Assembly (NCBI RefSeq): GCF_050379415.1
Contig: NZ_JBNRLS010000001.1
Location: 992,001 to 1,056,000 of the forward strand
Direction of reading: 5' to 3'
Length of the DNA: 64,000 nt
Source of the DNA: Marinobacter sp050379415
GTDB taxonomy: Bacteria; Pseudomonadota; Gammaproteobacteria; Pseudomonadales; Oleiphilaceae
In this document: positions 7,326-16,641 of the stretch, in pieces
Position numbering within the stretch: position 1 is the first letter of the stretch
Layout of the letters: each line of letters opens with the position of its first letter
Position numbers and translations under genes: made by a program
Notes under the pieces: model-generated
Told to the model about the DNA's origin: nothing
The model's database searches: none
What the model saw: only the letters and a program-made list of their open reading frames with translations

Positions 7326-9752
7326 ATGCCATCGCCAACACAATCCCAGCCGGTGCCCAGCACCGGCCATTCCCGCCCGGCATTCGCTCTGTGGCGCCGT
7401 GGCTACGGGGTCGTCCGTCATTCAGAGGCCACCTGCGCACAGGTTCAATCGCTGGCCGAGCGCCTGGTGCAGCGAGGACTGCAACCGGACACAGAAGCGG
7501 TCTATCAAAGACTGGCGGCGCTGGACCGCCTGACCAGCGCCGGTCTGTGGCTGGTGGTGCACATGACCTACACCCGACGTGTGGACACCACCGGAGCACC
7601 CCTTACCCCCCAGGATTTCAAAACCAGCCCGGAGGGCCATACCGGTGGTGCACTCAACATGGTCCCGGCCTACGCTGCCTACCTCGCCCTCAATAGCCTT
7701 ACCGGCGAGACCCGGAGCTGGTTGATGGGCCAGGGCCATTGCGTGGCCGCGGTGGACGCACTCAACGTCCTGACCGGCAATCTCCATCCCGAGCAACAGG
7801 AGCGGTACCTCGGCGCCGAGGGCCTGACGCGGCTGGCTGAGGATTTCTACGGTTACCGCCAGAAACCCGATGGTTCCATGGCGGCGCCGATCGGCAGCCA
7901 CGTCAACCCGCATACCGCCGGGGGCATCATTGAAGGTGGCTACCTGGGTTTCGCGGAACTCCAGTACGCCCACATGCCGTTGCCGGGCGAATCCCTGGTG
8001 GCATTTCTCTCTGATGGCGCCGCCGAGGAACAGCGTGGCAGTGACTGGGTTCCCCGTTGGTGGCGCCAGGAGGATTGCGGGCTGGTTCTGCCGATCATGA
8101 TTGCCAACGGCCGACGCATCGAGCAGCGCACCGAGCTGGGCACCCGGGAGGGGCTCGAACGGTTCGAGGCGCATCTGAGCCACCGGGGCTTTGATCCGGT
8201 CCGTTTCGACGGCCGCGACCCGGCGGCCTTTGTCTGTGCCCTGTTCTCCATGGAGGAGGCGCTGAAGGATCACGGGCAAGCCGCGGCCAGCGGCGAGATA
8301 CGCTATCCGGTGCGCATCCCTTACGGCATCGCCGAAACGGTCAAGGGTTACGGTTTCTATGGCGCCGGCAGCAATGCCGCCCACAACCTGCCCCTGCCCG
8401 GCAACCCCCGGATCGACGCCCGGGCACGGGAACTGTTCCATACCCATATCACGCCACTCTGGGTCAGCCCGGACGAACTGCAGGACGCGGTCCGGAAACT
8501 GGGGGAGCATGGCCTCCAGAACCGTCCCCTGGAGCGCGATCATCCCCTGGCACGCCGCAACCCGGAGGACCCGGTCATTCCCCGGCTGGCACCATGCCGG
8601 GAGCCGTCGTCATCACCGATGAAGGCGGTGGACCACTTTTTTCGGGCGCTGGTTGCCGAGAACCCGGCCCTTCGGGCACGGGTCGGCAACCCGGACGAAC
8701 TTGCCAGCAACCGGCTGACTGGTGTCCTGAAAACACTCAAACACCGGGTGAATGATCCCGAAAATGACCAGGAAGATATCCACGGCAAGATCATCACCGT
8801 GCTGAACGAGGAAGCAGTGATCTCCGCGTGCCTGGCCAACAAGGCCGGGATCAACCTGGTAGCCAGCTATGAGGCTTTCTGCGTCAAGATGCTGGGGGCG
8901 ATCCGGCAGGAACTGATTTTCGCCCGGCACCAGAAAGCCGTGGGCCGGCCCGCGCGCTGGCTCGGTTTCCCGGTTATTGCCAGTTCCCACACCTGGGAGA
9001 ACGGCAAGAATGAACAGTCACATCAGGACACCACCTTCTGCGAGAGCCTGCTGGGCGAGATGAACGATGTCTCCCGGGTGATCTTCCCGGCCGATTACAA
9101 CAGTACCCTGGCCGCGCTGCCTTCAGTCTATAGCGACCGCGGGCGGCTGACCTGCATGGTGGTGCCCAAGCGGGAGCGCCCCTGTGTTTTTGACGCCAGT
9201 GAAGCCGACACCCTGGCCCGGCACGGCGCCCTGGTAGTGGATGAGGACACCTGTGCAGGGGAACCGTTGCTATTGGTTGCCAATGGGGCCTATCAGCTGT
9301 CAGAAGCAATCCGGGCCTGCGAGCGCCTGCGGGAGACCGGAACCCCCTTCCGTCTGGTCTATGTGCAGGAACCCGGCCGTTTCCGCCAGCCCCGGGACGC
9401 CTATGAGGCCGCCGTCTGCGCCTCCGAATTCGAGCGGGAACGGCTCTTCCCCCACCGTCTGAAGCGCCGGGTCTGCCTGACCCACATGCGCCCGGAAGTC
9501 TTCCGCGGGCACCTGCATACCCTGTTTCCGGAGCCGGCCCACTCCCGGGTATTGGGCTACATCAATCAGGGTGGGACCCTGAACGTGGCCGGTATGCTGT
9601 TTGCCAACCAGTGTTCCTGGGGCCACGCGCTGGCCGCCTGTGCCCAGGTCATGGAACAGCCGCCGGGCGAATGGTTGTCGAGCGCAGAACTGGCTGCTGT
9701 CGAAGGTCGGGGAGATCCCTCGGTCATTACCCGGGGGCTGCCCACTGCCTGA
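7326..9752 (+). CDS. Divergent phosphoketolase-like TPP enzyme
   Basis: 808 residues, full phosphoketolase length. Regions aligning by eye to phosphoketolases include SPEGHTGGALN, MGQGHCVAAVDALN (in place of GPGHGGP), HEGG-like IIEGGYLGFA, SNRLTGVLKT, NLVASYEAF and SHTWENGKNEQSHQD (in place of SHVWRQDHNGFSHQD). The TPP/metal GDGEAETG motif appears as SDGAAEEQRGSDW. This places it in an outlying branch; family members cleave xylulose-5-P or fructose-6-P to acetyl-P, but the substrate here is uncertain and some relatives may be annotated as xylulose-5-phosphate 3-epimerase. The ATG at 7326 has GGAGG seven bases upstream and is preferred over 7272. No acetate kinase or phosphotransacetylase gene is nearby. 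Confidence 0.78.
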   Translation: MPSPTQSQPVPSTGHSRPAFALWRRGYGVVRHSEATCAQVQSLAERLVQRGLQPDTEAVYQRLAALDRLTSAGLWLVVHMTYTRRVDTTGAPLTPQDFKTSPEGHTGGALNMVPAYAAYLALNSLTGETRSWLMGQGHCVAAVDALNVLTGNLHPEQQERYLGAEGLTRLAEDFYGYRQKPDGSMAAPIGSHVNPHTAGGIIEGGYLGFAELQYAHMPLPGESLVAFLSDGAAEEQRGSDWVPRWWRQEDCGLVLPIMIANGRRIEQRTELGTREGLERFEAHLSHRGFDPVRFDGRDPAAFVCALFSMEEALKDHGQAAASGEIRYPVRIPYGIAETVKGYGFYGAGSNAAHNLPLPGNPRIDARARELFHTHITPLWVSPDELQDAVRKLGEHGLQNRPLERDHPLARRNPEDPVIPRLAPCREPSSSPMKAVDHFFRALVAENPALRARVGNPDELASNRLTGVLKTLKHRVNDPENDQEDIHGKIITVLNEEAVISACLANKAGINLVASYEAFCVKMLGAIRQELIFARHQKAVGRPARWLGFPVIASSHTWENGKNEQSHQDTTFCESLLGEMNDVSRVIFPADYNSTLAALPSVYSDRGRLTCMVVPKRERPCVFDASEADTLARHGALVVDEDTCAGEPLLLVANGAYQLSEAIRACERLRETGTPFRLVYVQEPGRFRQPRDAYEAAVCASEFERERLFPHRLKRRVCLTHMRPEVFRGHLHTLFPEPAHSRVLGYINQGGTLNVAGMLFANQCSWGHALAACAQVMEQPPGEWLSSAELAAVEGRGDPSVITRGLPTA

Positions 9753-9833
9753 GCCAGCGAGCACTTTCGGCGGCAAGTCTCTGGTTTCTGAGCTAGCATT
9801 TGTATTTCGAACCGTGGATAGCGAGACAGTTTT

Positions 9834-10940
9834 ATGGAGTTGCCCGCATACCTCAAAATCATGGCCGACAAAGGCGCATCGGACCTCTACTTTTCCACCG
9901 GCACGCCGGTGATGATCAAGATCGAAGGCCAGACCAGGCCCCTGACCCAGACCCCCTTTCCGCCCGGCGCCGTCAAGAAGCTGGCGTATTCGGTGATGAA
10001 CGATCGCCAGAGGGCCTCATTCGAACGGGATCTGGAGCTGGATATGGCCATCGGGGTGGACCACATCGGCCGGTTCCGGGTCAATGTATTCTGGCAACGT
10101 GGCGAAGTGGCGATGGTCATCCGCTACCTCAAAACCGACATTCCCTCGATTGAGTCCCTTGGCCTGCCCGGCATGCTCGAGCAGCTGATCATGGAACCCC
10201 GGGGCCTGATCCTGGTCGTGGGTGCCACCGGCTCTGGCAAATCCACCACGCTCGCGTCGATGATCGATTACCGGAACCAGCACCGCAGTGGCCATATTCT
10301 CACCATCGAGGACCCTATCGAATACACCCACACACACGGCATGAGCGTGATCAACCAGCGGGAAGTCGGTGTCGATACCCACTCCTACGCCGACGCTCTG
10401 AAGCGCGCTATGCGTGAGGCCCCGGACGTAATCATGATTGGCGAGATCCGGGACCGGGAAACCATGAAACAGGCGCTAACCTACGCAGAGACCGGGCACC
10501 TGTGTATCTCCACCCTGCACGCCAGCAATGTGGACCAGACGCTGCGCCGGATTGTGAACTTCTTCCCGGATGAGGCCCACCGGGAACTATTCATGGATCT
10601 CAGCCTGCACCTGCGGGCAGTGGTTTCCCAACGCCTCTTACGCAGTGTGGATGGCAAACGGGTCCCGGCAGTCGAAGTGATGCTTGCAAGTCCCTACATC
10701 AAGGAACTGGTTAACAAAGGAGAGATTGGCGGCATTGGCGAGGTTATGGAAAAGAGCCGGGAAATGGGCATGCAGACCTTCGATCAAGCCATCCTGGACC
10801 TTTACCACCAAGGCAAAATCACCAAGGACGAGGCCTTCTCCAATGCAGACTCAAGACACAATCTGGAAGTGGCCATCCGTCTTGAACAAGGCAAGATGGG
10901 CTCGGCCAGCTCGGGACTCCGCATCGACGACGGCAACTGA
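9834..10940 (+). CDS. pilU: Twitching motility retraction ATPase PilU
   Basis: 368 residues. PilT/PilU-type secretion ATPase: an N-terminal PAS-like domain (MADKGASDLYFSTG), Walker A GATGSGKST (about 129-137), Asp box, Walker B IMIGEIRD (near 200) and the HLCISTLHA histidine box. The start, the KASDLYF region and the long C-terminal tail fit PilU better than PilT. It hexamerises at the inner-membrane base of the type IV pilus and assists PilT in retraction. pilT, usually adjacent, is not visible here; the upstream neighbour is the phosphoketolase-like gene. A hairpin terminator follows. Confidence 0.93.
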   Translation: MELPAYLKIMADKGASDLYFSTGTPVMIKIEGQTRPLTQTPFPPGAVKKLAYSVMNDRQRASFERDLELDMAIGVDHIGRFRVNVFWQRGEVAMVIRYLKTDIPSIESLGLPGMLEQLIMEPRGLILVVGATGSGKSTTLASMIDYRNQHRSGHILTIEDPIEYTHTHGMSVINQREVGVDTHSYADALKRAMREAPDVIMIGEIRDRETMKQALTYAETGHLCISTLHASNVDQTLRRIVNFFPDEAHRELFMDLSLHLRAVVSQRLLRSVDGKRVPAVEVMLASPYIKELVNKGEIGGIGEVMEKSREMGMQTFDQAILDLYHQGKITKDEAFSNADSRHNLEVAIRLEQGKMGSASSGLRIDDGN

Positions 10941-10961
10941 AAGCCCGCTGCTAAAACCTCG

Positions 10962-10991
10962 AAGGGAGCCCACCCGGCTCCCTTCTTTCGT
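10962..10991 (+). terminator. Rho-independent terminator after pilU
   Basis: Perfect nine-base stem AAGGGAGCC (10962-10970) and GGCTCCCTT (10976-10984) around CACCC, followed by a moderately T-rich run. It lies 22 bases after the pilU stop. Confidence 0.8.
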
Positions 10992-11027
10992 TTGCATTTC
11001 GTGATGGTCGGGCGACGCTGTCGCTGA

Positions 11028-11639
11028 TCACCCGCTGACGAACACCGGACCGACGCCGAAGTTCCAGAGAATGACGGAACCGACACGGGTGGACACCAGG
11101 ATCACCAGGGCCACGGTCAGCAAGGCACCGGCATACATGACCGCCCGCTCCTTTTCGATACCCATGACGATCGGCAGGCCGTCATACATGAGCCAGGCGC
11201 CATAGCAGGCAGCAATCAGGAATACGATCGCATTGAACCAGGGCACCGGATACAGCAGGGCGAAGCCTGCCAGGAACAGCGGTGTGCAGGAGTATGCCGC
11301 CAGTGCAATGCCGTTGGACGGCACGTGCTCTTCCTTGGCGCCATAGGTCTTCGCCATCCAGTTAATCGCATAACCCAGGGCGAAAACCCCCACCAGCATG
11401 GCGAAATAGGTCAGTACACTCAGTTGCAGGGCGCTGATTTCTGTCAGTTTGATCAACCGCTCGTTACCCACCGTCCAGCCAAAATAGGCCGTCGAGATGT
11501 AAGCACAAACCGGTGCGATCGCCGCCAGAACCAGAACGTAGGCCACGTACAGTCGTCGCGGAGTTTCATGTTCTTTGCGAATGGACACCCACTCTTCATC
11601 GGGGTGCGTGAAAAGACCGAAGGCATGTTGCAGGAGCAT
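11028..11639 (-). CDS. Yip1-family inner-membrane protein
   Basis: 203 residues with about five hydrophobic segments. A soluble N-terminus (PDEEWVSIRKEHET) is followed by helices around AYVLVLAAIAPVCAYIS, LTYFAMLVGVFALGYAI, LAGFALLYPV, FLIAACYGAWLMYDG and LLTVALVILVSTRV. This layout and the PVPWFN/MYDGLPI motifs match bacterial Yip1-domain proteins, whose function is unknown. The ATG at 11639 follows a G-rich Shine-Dalgarno (AGGGGG); a GTG two codons upstream (11645) is the alternative. Transcribed alone, convergent with pilU and head-to-tail with the fructokinase operon end. Confidence 0.75.
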   Translation of the reverse strand: MLLQHAFGLFTHPDEEWVSIRKEHETPRRLYVAYVLVLAAIAPVCAYISTAYFGWTVGNERLIKLTEISALQLSVLTYFAMLVGVFALGYAINWMAKTYGAKEEHVPSNGIALAAYSCTPLFLAGFALLYPVPWFNAIVFLIAACYGAWLMYDGLPIVMGIEKERAVMYAGALLTVALVILVSTRVGSVILWNFGVGPVFVSG

Positions 11640-11772
11640 GGACACCCCCTTTTTTTGCTGTTGTTGGTATGGTCAGGTACGTTTCCCGCACGCTGCTGGA
11701 TCTGAGAACGGTACCTGAACTTAACTATAGTCAAGAATGAGGGGGTGGAAAGGCAGCTTTAATGCCTTTTTG

Positions 11773-12729
11773 TCATTTAGAAAAAGCTTTCAGATCCTTT
11801 GGTTCTGGCAAGGCATCAAACGCGCCGAACCGGGTTGCGGTTATCGCACCGCAGCGGCTGGCGAATTTCAGGGCATCGGCGAGCACACCCTCCGACGTCA
11901 ACCACTGCCGAAAACCGGCGCCGGAAACCCGGTCCTGCCAGAGCCGGAAGAGCAGCCCGGCCACGAAGGAGTCCCCAGCCGCGGTGGTATCCACGGCACG
12001 GACCCGCGGCGGCTCGATCAGCAAGGGTTCCCTACCCGCGAACGCTCGCAGGGTAGCGGCGCCGTCCGACACCACCACCAACGGCACTCCCTGCTCTTGA
12101 AGGGTGTCCGGCACGGCCCCGGCATTCTCGCCATAGAGCTGTTCCAGCTCCTCCCGGCTGAACTTGACGATGTCTGCCTGCCGGGCGATCTGCCCGATGA
12201 TTTCCGGCGCTTCCTGCCATGCCGGCCAGAGTCCGGGCCGGAAATTGACATCGAAACTGACCAGGCAACCGGCCTGGCGAGCCCGTGCCATCAGGTGCTG
12301 TGAGGTCTCGCGAATTGCCGGTTCGGTCAGGGTGTTAGAGCACAGGTGAAAGATCCGGGAGGCCCCCAGCGCGCTTTCCGGCAACTGATCCGGCCGGTAC
12401 AGCAGGTCCGCCGTGGCGTTGCGGTAGAAGCTGAAACTGCGCTCGCCCTGGTCATCCAACGACACTATCGCCAGCGCCGTCAGTGCCGAGTCCGACATCG
12501 CCAACCGGGAGGTATCCACACCATAACCGGCCAACGCGCGGACAATCGTCTGACCGAACACGTCATTGCCCACCTGGCCGACAAACCCGGCGCGTCCGCC
12601 CAGCCGGGCAACACCGACCGCCACGTTGGCCGGGGCACCGCCGGGCTGTGGTACATAATGTACACCACCTTCGCCCTGCTCACCCCGCATATCAATCAGC
12701 GCTTCGCCGAAGCACAGAATATCGGACAT
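11773..12729 (-). CDS. PfkB-family fructokinase
   Basis: 318 residues. Ribokinase/PfkB fold with the N-terminal GG signature (QPGGAPANVAVGVARLGG) and the C-terminal DTTAAGDSF motif, whose Asp is the catalytic base. Family members of this type phosphorylate fructose (sometimes other sugars) with ATP. It is the last gene of the alpha-glucoside operon, 21 bases after the lacI-type gene. Its presence argues that a fructose-containing disaccharide such as sucrose is among the substrates: the intracellular GH13 enzyme would release fructose, which this kinase traps. Sugar specificity is inferred from context. Confidence 0.87.
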   Translation of the reverse strand: MSDILCFGEALIDMRGEQGEGGVHYVPQPGGAPANVAVGVARLGGRAGFVGQVGNDVFGQTIVRALAGYGVDTSRLAMSDSALTALAIVSLDDQGERSFSFYRNATADLLYRPDQLPESALGASRIFHLCSNTLTEPAIRETSQHLMARARQAGCLVSFDVNFRPGLWPAWQEAPEIIGQIARQADIVKFSREELEQLYGENAGAVPDTLQEQGVPLVVVSDGAATLRAFAGREPLLIEPPRVRAVDTTAAGDSFVAGLLFRLWQDRVSGAGFRQWLTSEGVLADALKFASRCGAITATRFGAFDALPEPKDLKAFSK

Positions 12730-12750
12730 CGTCTGGAACCTCTCGAACAG

Positions 12751-13800
12751 TTACGGGCAGCTTTCACGCACCAGCAAGTGAGTCTGCAGAAGGACATTCC
12801 GGTCCTCCTGCTCACCGAGGAAGATACGGGCCGCCACCCGGCCCTTTTCGGCACTCTGCTGGTAGACGGTGGTCAAAGATGGATGGATATTGGCGCCTTC
12901 CGGGATGCCGTCGAAGCCGACGACCCGGACATCGTCCGGTACCCTCAGCCCCATCTGCAATGCTGCCTGGATGGCTGCCAGCCCGATGCGATCACTCATA
13001 CACAGCAGCAGGTCTGGCCGGGGCGAACTGGTCAGTGCCTCGCGCGCGGCCTGGTAGGCATCCTGGTGAGTGTTGGTGGGCGTGGACCAGATTCGCTCCG
13101 ACGGCACCTGGTAACCAGCCGCTCCCAGGGCATCAAGGTAACCGTTGAGGCGCCGGACCGAAATCGCCCGGGTCTCGCTGAACAGCTCACGATCCCGGAT
13201 CCGGCAGACCCGATCAGTGTCCACCAGCCTCAGGCCCAGAATGGCCACCTGTTCCGGCGGTGTGCGCAGGGCATGTTCGGCGCTACGGCGGGCGCCGTCG
13301 TAGTTGTCGATGTTGACCCAGGTACAGCCTTCCAGATCGAAGTCCACCACCACCACAGGCTTGCCGTGCTGCTTCAGGCGCTGGTAGGTTTCTTCTTCCT
13401 TGAGCCAGCCGTAGATGACAAAGCCATCGACCATCGATTCCTGCAGTCGGCTGCGCTGTTCATCGTGGCTGGAGAGCAGCAGCATGTTCATGTGTCGCCG
13501 ATCGAGAACCTCGGCCACCCCGTGCAGGAATTCGTTGGCCACCGGATCGGTCAGACTGTAGGCCAGGTTGTCCGCCAGCATCACCCCGACAATGCCGGTA
13601 CGTCCGGTCCGCAGACTGCGGGCGGCCGCATTCGGCCCCATGTAGCCCAGGCGCTTGCACTCCTCGAGAATCCAGCGCCGCTTCGCCTCAGAGAGCTGGT
13701 CCGGCCGATTGAAGGCATTGGAAATGGTGGCCGTGGAGACATTGAGTTTCTCGGCCATCGCCTTCACGGTTAGCCGTTTCGGCGTATTACTGACGGTCAT
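12751..13800 (-). CDS. LacI-family transcriptional regulator
   Basis: 349 residues. N-terminal LacI helix-turn-helix (MAEKLNVSTATISNAFN, residues about 14-32) and hinge NAAARSLRTGRTG, followed by a periplasmic-binding-protein-like effector domain. GGAGAAATC precedes the ATG. It lies inside the sugar operon between the ATPase and fructokinase genes, so it is likely autoregulated and controls the operon through the two CTTAAT-N2-ATTAAG sites upstream of the porin gene. The effector is probably a sugar or phosphosugar from the pathway. Confidence 0.92.
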   Translation of the reverse strand: MTVSNTPKRLTVKAMAEKLNVSTATISNAFNRPDQLSEAKRRWILEECKRLGYMGPNAAARSLRTGRTGIVGVMLADNLAYSLTDPVANEFLHGVAEVLDRRHMNMLLLSSHDEQRSRLQESMVDGFVIYGWLKEEETYQRLKQHGKPVVVVDFDLEGCTWVNIDNYDGARRSAEHALRTPPEQVAILGLRLVDTDRVCRIRDRELFSETRAISVRRLNGYLDALGAAGYQVPSERIWSTPTNTHQDAYQAAREALTSSPRPDLLLCMSDRIGLAAIQAALQMGLRVPDDVRVVGFDGIPEGANIHPSLTTVYQQSAEKGRVAARIFLGEQEDRNVLLQTHLLVRESCP

Positions 13801-13827
13801 GATTTCTCCACCGGTGTGTTTCTATGG

Positions 13828-14964
13828 TCAACGGCTCGCCGCCGCGGCCAGTCCGGCGGTTTCCGGCTGTCGTGCATGGGCTGGCAATGCCTGGTTGTTG
13901 CTGCCGAAGACGTGGACCAGGTGCGCGTCGGTACTCAACGCCACCCTCTGGCCGGGCGTGATCTCACAGGGTACCGGCTGGCGCACCACCATCAACTCTT
14001 CCATGGCCGGCAGCTCGATGTAAACGTAGGCCTCGTTGCCCAGGTACTCGACGTTAACCACCTCAAGACCGTGATCCGGTCCGGAAACTTCCAGGTGGAA
14101 GTGCTCGGGCCGGACGCCCACCGTGACCGCGTCGCCCTCTGCCAGCGCAGCAGTGTCGCGGTTGATCGCCAGTGTACCAAGTCCATCCACGTCGACCTGC
14201 GTCCTGTCGTTGCCTGTGCCTCCGGCGATCCTGCCCGGCATGAGGTTCATCCTGGGCGATCCGATGAAGCCGGCCACAAACAGGCTGGCCGGGTGTTCGT
14301 AAAGTTCATAGGGAGTACCGACCTGTTCGACATTGCCCTTGTTGAGCACCACGATCTTGTCGGCCAGGGTCATGGCCTCCACCTGATCGTGGGTCACATA
14401 GATCATGGTGGACTGCAGGCGGTCGTGCAGTTTGGCGATCTCGGTACGCATCTGGACCCGGAGGCTGGCATCAAGGTTGGACAGCGGCTCGTCGAACAAC
14501 ATGATCCGGGGCTCCCGGGCCATGGCACGGCCAATGGCGACCCGCTGGCGTTGGCCACCGGACAACTCCCTGGGTTTGCGGTCCAGCAGTTTTTCCAGCT
14601 GCAGGACCTGGGCGGTCTTTTCCACCCACTCCCGGATCCTGCCTTTGTTGGCCTTGCCCAGCTTCAGTCCGAAGGCGATGTTCTCGTATACGGACATGTG
14701 GGGGTACAGGGCATAGGACTGGAATACCATGCCCACACCCCGCTCCTTGGGGGATTGTTCGGTCACCACCTCGCCGTCAATCTCGATGTCACCACCGGTG
14801 GGGTCTTCCAGGCCGGCGATCAGGCGCAGGAGGGTGGACTTGCCGCAACCGGACGGACCGACAAAGACAACAAACTCCCCGTCTTCGATGCGCAGGTTCA
14901 CGCACGGCAATATCTCTTCTTTACCAAAGGTCTTGTTGATGTTCTTCAGTTCCACGCAAGCCAT
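13828..14964 (-). CDS. Sugar ABC transporter ATP-binding protein, MalK/UgpC type
   Basis: 378 residues. Walker A GPSGCGKST, Q-loop VFQSYALYPHM, signature LSGGQRQRVAIGRA, Walker B IMLFDEPLSNLDA and switch His in VTHDQVEA, then a C-terminal MOI/TOBE regulatory region of about 130 residues typical of MalK/UgpC/ThuK ATPases. It powers import with the two permeases encoded upstream. GGAGTCTCCACC precedes the ATG. Neighbours are the GH13 glucosidase upstream and the regulator downstream. Confidence 0.92.
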   Translation of the reverse strand: MACVELKNINKTFGKEEILPCVNLRIEDGEFVVFVGPSGCGKSTLLRLIAGLEDPTGGDIEIDGEVVTEQSPKERGVGMVFQSYALYPHMSVYENIAFGLKLGKANKGRIREWVEKTAQVLQLEKLLDRKPRELSGGQRQRVAIGRAMAREPRIMLFDEPLSNLDASLRVQMRTEIAKLHDRLQSTMIYVTHDQVEAMTLADKIVVLNKGNVEQVGTPYELYEHPASLFVAGFIGSPRMNLMPGRIAGGTGNDRTQVDVDGLGTLAINRDTAALAEGDAVTVGVRPEHFHLEVSGPDHGLEVVNVEYLGNEAYVYIELPAMEELMVVRQPVPCEITPGQRVALSTDAHLVHVFGSNNQALPAHARQPETAGLAAAASR

Positions 14965-15014
14965 GGTGGAGACTCCTCTGTTGATCGCCCGGCTCCGGCC
15001 GGGCGCTCCGAAGT

Positions 15015-16625
15015 TTAAAGTTCTGCAAACAGGGCCTGGTAGGGCGGCAGCACGAGGTCGCCGCCCTCGATACGGCCCTCGAAGCCGGGGTCACTGACGA
15101 CCCTGCCGACAGCGAGGGGCAAGGGCGTCCGGATCTCGCTGCCGGTCAGGTTCACGGCCACCAGCAGCCTCTGCTCGTCGGTTCGGCGAATCCAGCACAG
15201 GGCATCGCCGGTGTCCTCGAGCAGTTCCAGGTCACCTTCCACCAGGGCTGGCTGTTGCTGGCGCCACTGGATGAGTTTGCGCACCCGGTTGAGGGTGGAA
15301 TCCGGATCCTGCTCCTGGCCCTGAACCGACAGCTCCCGGTGGGCCGGGTCGATGGGCAGCCAGGGATCACCGGTGGTGAATCCGGCGCCGGGTTCCGGCG
15401 TCCAGGGCATGGGTGTCCGGCAGCCGTCACGCCCCTTGAATTCCGGCCAGAACTCAATGCCATAGGGGTCCTGCAGGGCTTCAAACGGCACCCGGGCCTC
15501 CGGCAGACCGAGTTCCTCGCCCTGGTACATGGACACGCTGCCACGCAGGGACAGCAGCAGGGCCATGAGAACTCGGGCATACGCCGCCGGATCGTCCACG
15601 CCTTCGCCCCAGCGGGTTACCACCCTCGCTACATCGTGGTTACTCAGGGCCCAACAGGGCCAGCCCTCGCCCAGACCATGCTGGAACCGGCGCACCACGT
15701 CACCGACCCAGTCCGGACCATGGCGGTCCGACAACAGGTCAAATGAGTAGGCCATGTGCAGCCGGCCGTTGCCCCGGGTGTATTCGGCCATGCGCTCAAG
15801 TGGCTTGTCGTCACCGATCTCGCCCACCAGAGTGGTGTCCGGGTAATGGTCCATCAGCCGGCGCAGGTCCGCCAGGAAATCCAGGTTCTCCGGCTGGCTC
15901 AGATCGTATACATGGCGCTGGTAGGTGTAGGGGTTCACGCCACTGGCCACGAAGGTCCTGGGCTGATCCGCGGGCACGGGCGGGTTATCCTCCAGGCCCT
16001 GGCTGTGATAGTAGAAGTTCACCGTATCCAGCCGGAAACCGTCGGTGCCCATGTCCAGCCAGAAACGCATGTTGTCCAGCTGGGCCCGGCGCACCTCCGG
16101 ATTGTGGAAATTCAGGTCCGGCTGGCTGGCCAGGAAGTTGTGCAGGTAATACTGGGCGCGGCGGCTGTCCCAGGTCCAGGCGCTACCGCCGAAGATCGAC
16201 AGCCAGTTGTTGGGCGGCGTGCCGTCGGGTTTCGGGTCGGCCCACACGAACCAGTCAGCCTTCGGATTGTCGCGGCTCTGGCGGCTTTCCTCGAACCAGG
16301 GATGGACGTCCGAGGTATGGCTCAGCACCTGATCGACGATGACCTTCAGGCCGAGACGATGGGCCTCCCTTACCAGGGTCTGGTAGTCGGCCATATCGCC
16401 GAACATCGGGTCCACACCGCGATAGTCGGAAACATCGTAACCGAAGTCCTTCATCGGCGAGGTGAAGAACGGCGACAGCCAGATCGCATCCACCCCCAAC
16501 GAGGCCACGTAGGGCAGCTTCTCGGTGACGCCTCTGAGGTCGCCGATGCCATCCCCGTTGGTATCCAGAAAACTGCGGGGATAAATCTGGTAGATGATGC
16601 CGCCTTTCCACCATGGCTGGGTCAT
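15015..16625 (-). CDS. Alpha-glucosidase, GH13 family (GH13_23-like)
   Basis: 536 residues, no signal peptide, so cytoplasmic. GH13 (beta/alpha)8 barrel: IYQIYPRSF, DQVLSHTSD, GFRLDTVNF with nucleophile Asp200, GEIGD with acid/base Glu269 and SNHD as the third acidic residue. Length and residue spacing closely resemble the Halomonas sp. H11 alpha-glucosidase HaG (recalled catalytic pair D202/E271), which hydrolyses maltose and sucrose-type alpha-glucosides. In this operon it would split the imported disaccharide. AAGGAG lies eight bases before the ATG. Trehalose-6-P hydrolase or oligo-1,6-glucosidase are less likely alternatives. Confidence 0.9.
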   Translation of the reverse strand: MTQPWWKGGIIYQIYPRSFLDTNGDGIGDLRGVTEKLPYVASLGVDAIWLSPFFTSPMKDFGYDVSDYRGVDPMFGDMADYQTLVREAHRLGLKVIVDQVLSHTSDVHPWFEESRQSRDNPKADWFVWADPKPDGTPPNNWLSIFGGSAWTWDSRRAQYYLHNFLASQPDLNFHNPEVRRAQLDNMRFWLDMGTDGFRLDTVNFYYHSQGLEDNPPVPADQPRTFVASGVNPYTYQRHVYDLSQPENLDFLADLRRLMDHYPDTTLVGEIGDDKPLERMAEYTRGNGRLHMAYSFDLLSDRHGPDWVGDVVRRFQHGLGEGWPCWALSNHDVARVVTRWGEGVDDPAAYARVLMALLLSLRGSVSMYQGEELGLPEARVPFEALQDPYGIEFWPEFKGRDGCRTPMPWTPEPGAGFTTGDPWLPIDPAHRELSVQGQEQDPDSTLNRVRKLIQWRQQQPALVEGDLELLEDTGDALCWIRRTDEQRLLVAVNLTGSEIRTPLPLAVGRVVSDPGFEGRIEGGDLVLPPYQALFAEL

Positions 16626-16641
16626 ACAGAAAACTCCTTGA

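Noticed and set aside
7422..8543. Minus-strand 373-codon frame opposite the phosphoketolase-like gene
   Set aside because: No recognisable motif and lies wholly within a well-supported gene on the plus strand.
12346..13773. Plus-strand 475-codon frame opposite the fructokinase and lacI genes
   Set aside because: Antisense to two genes with clear motifs; the residue composition is shadow-like.
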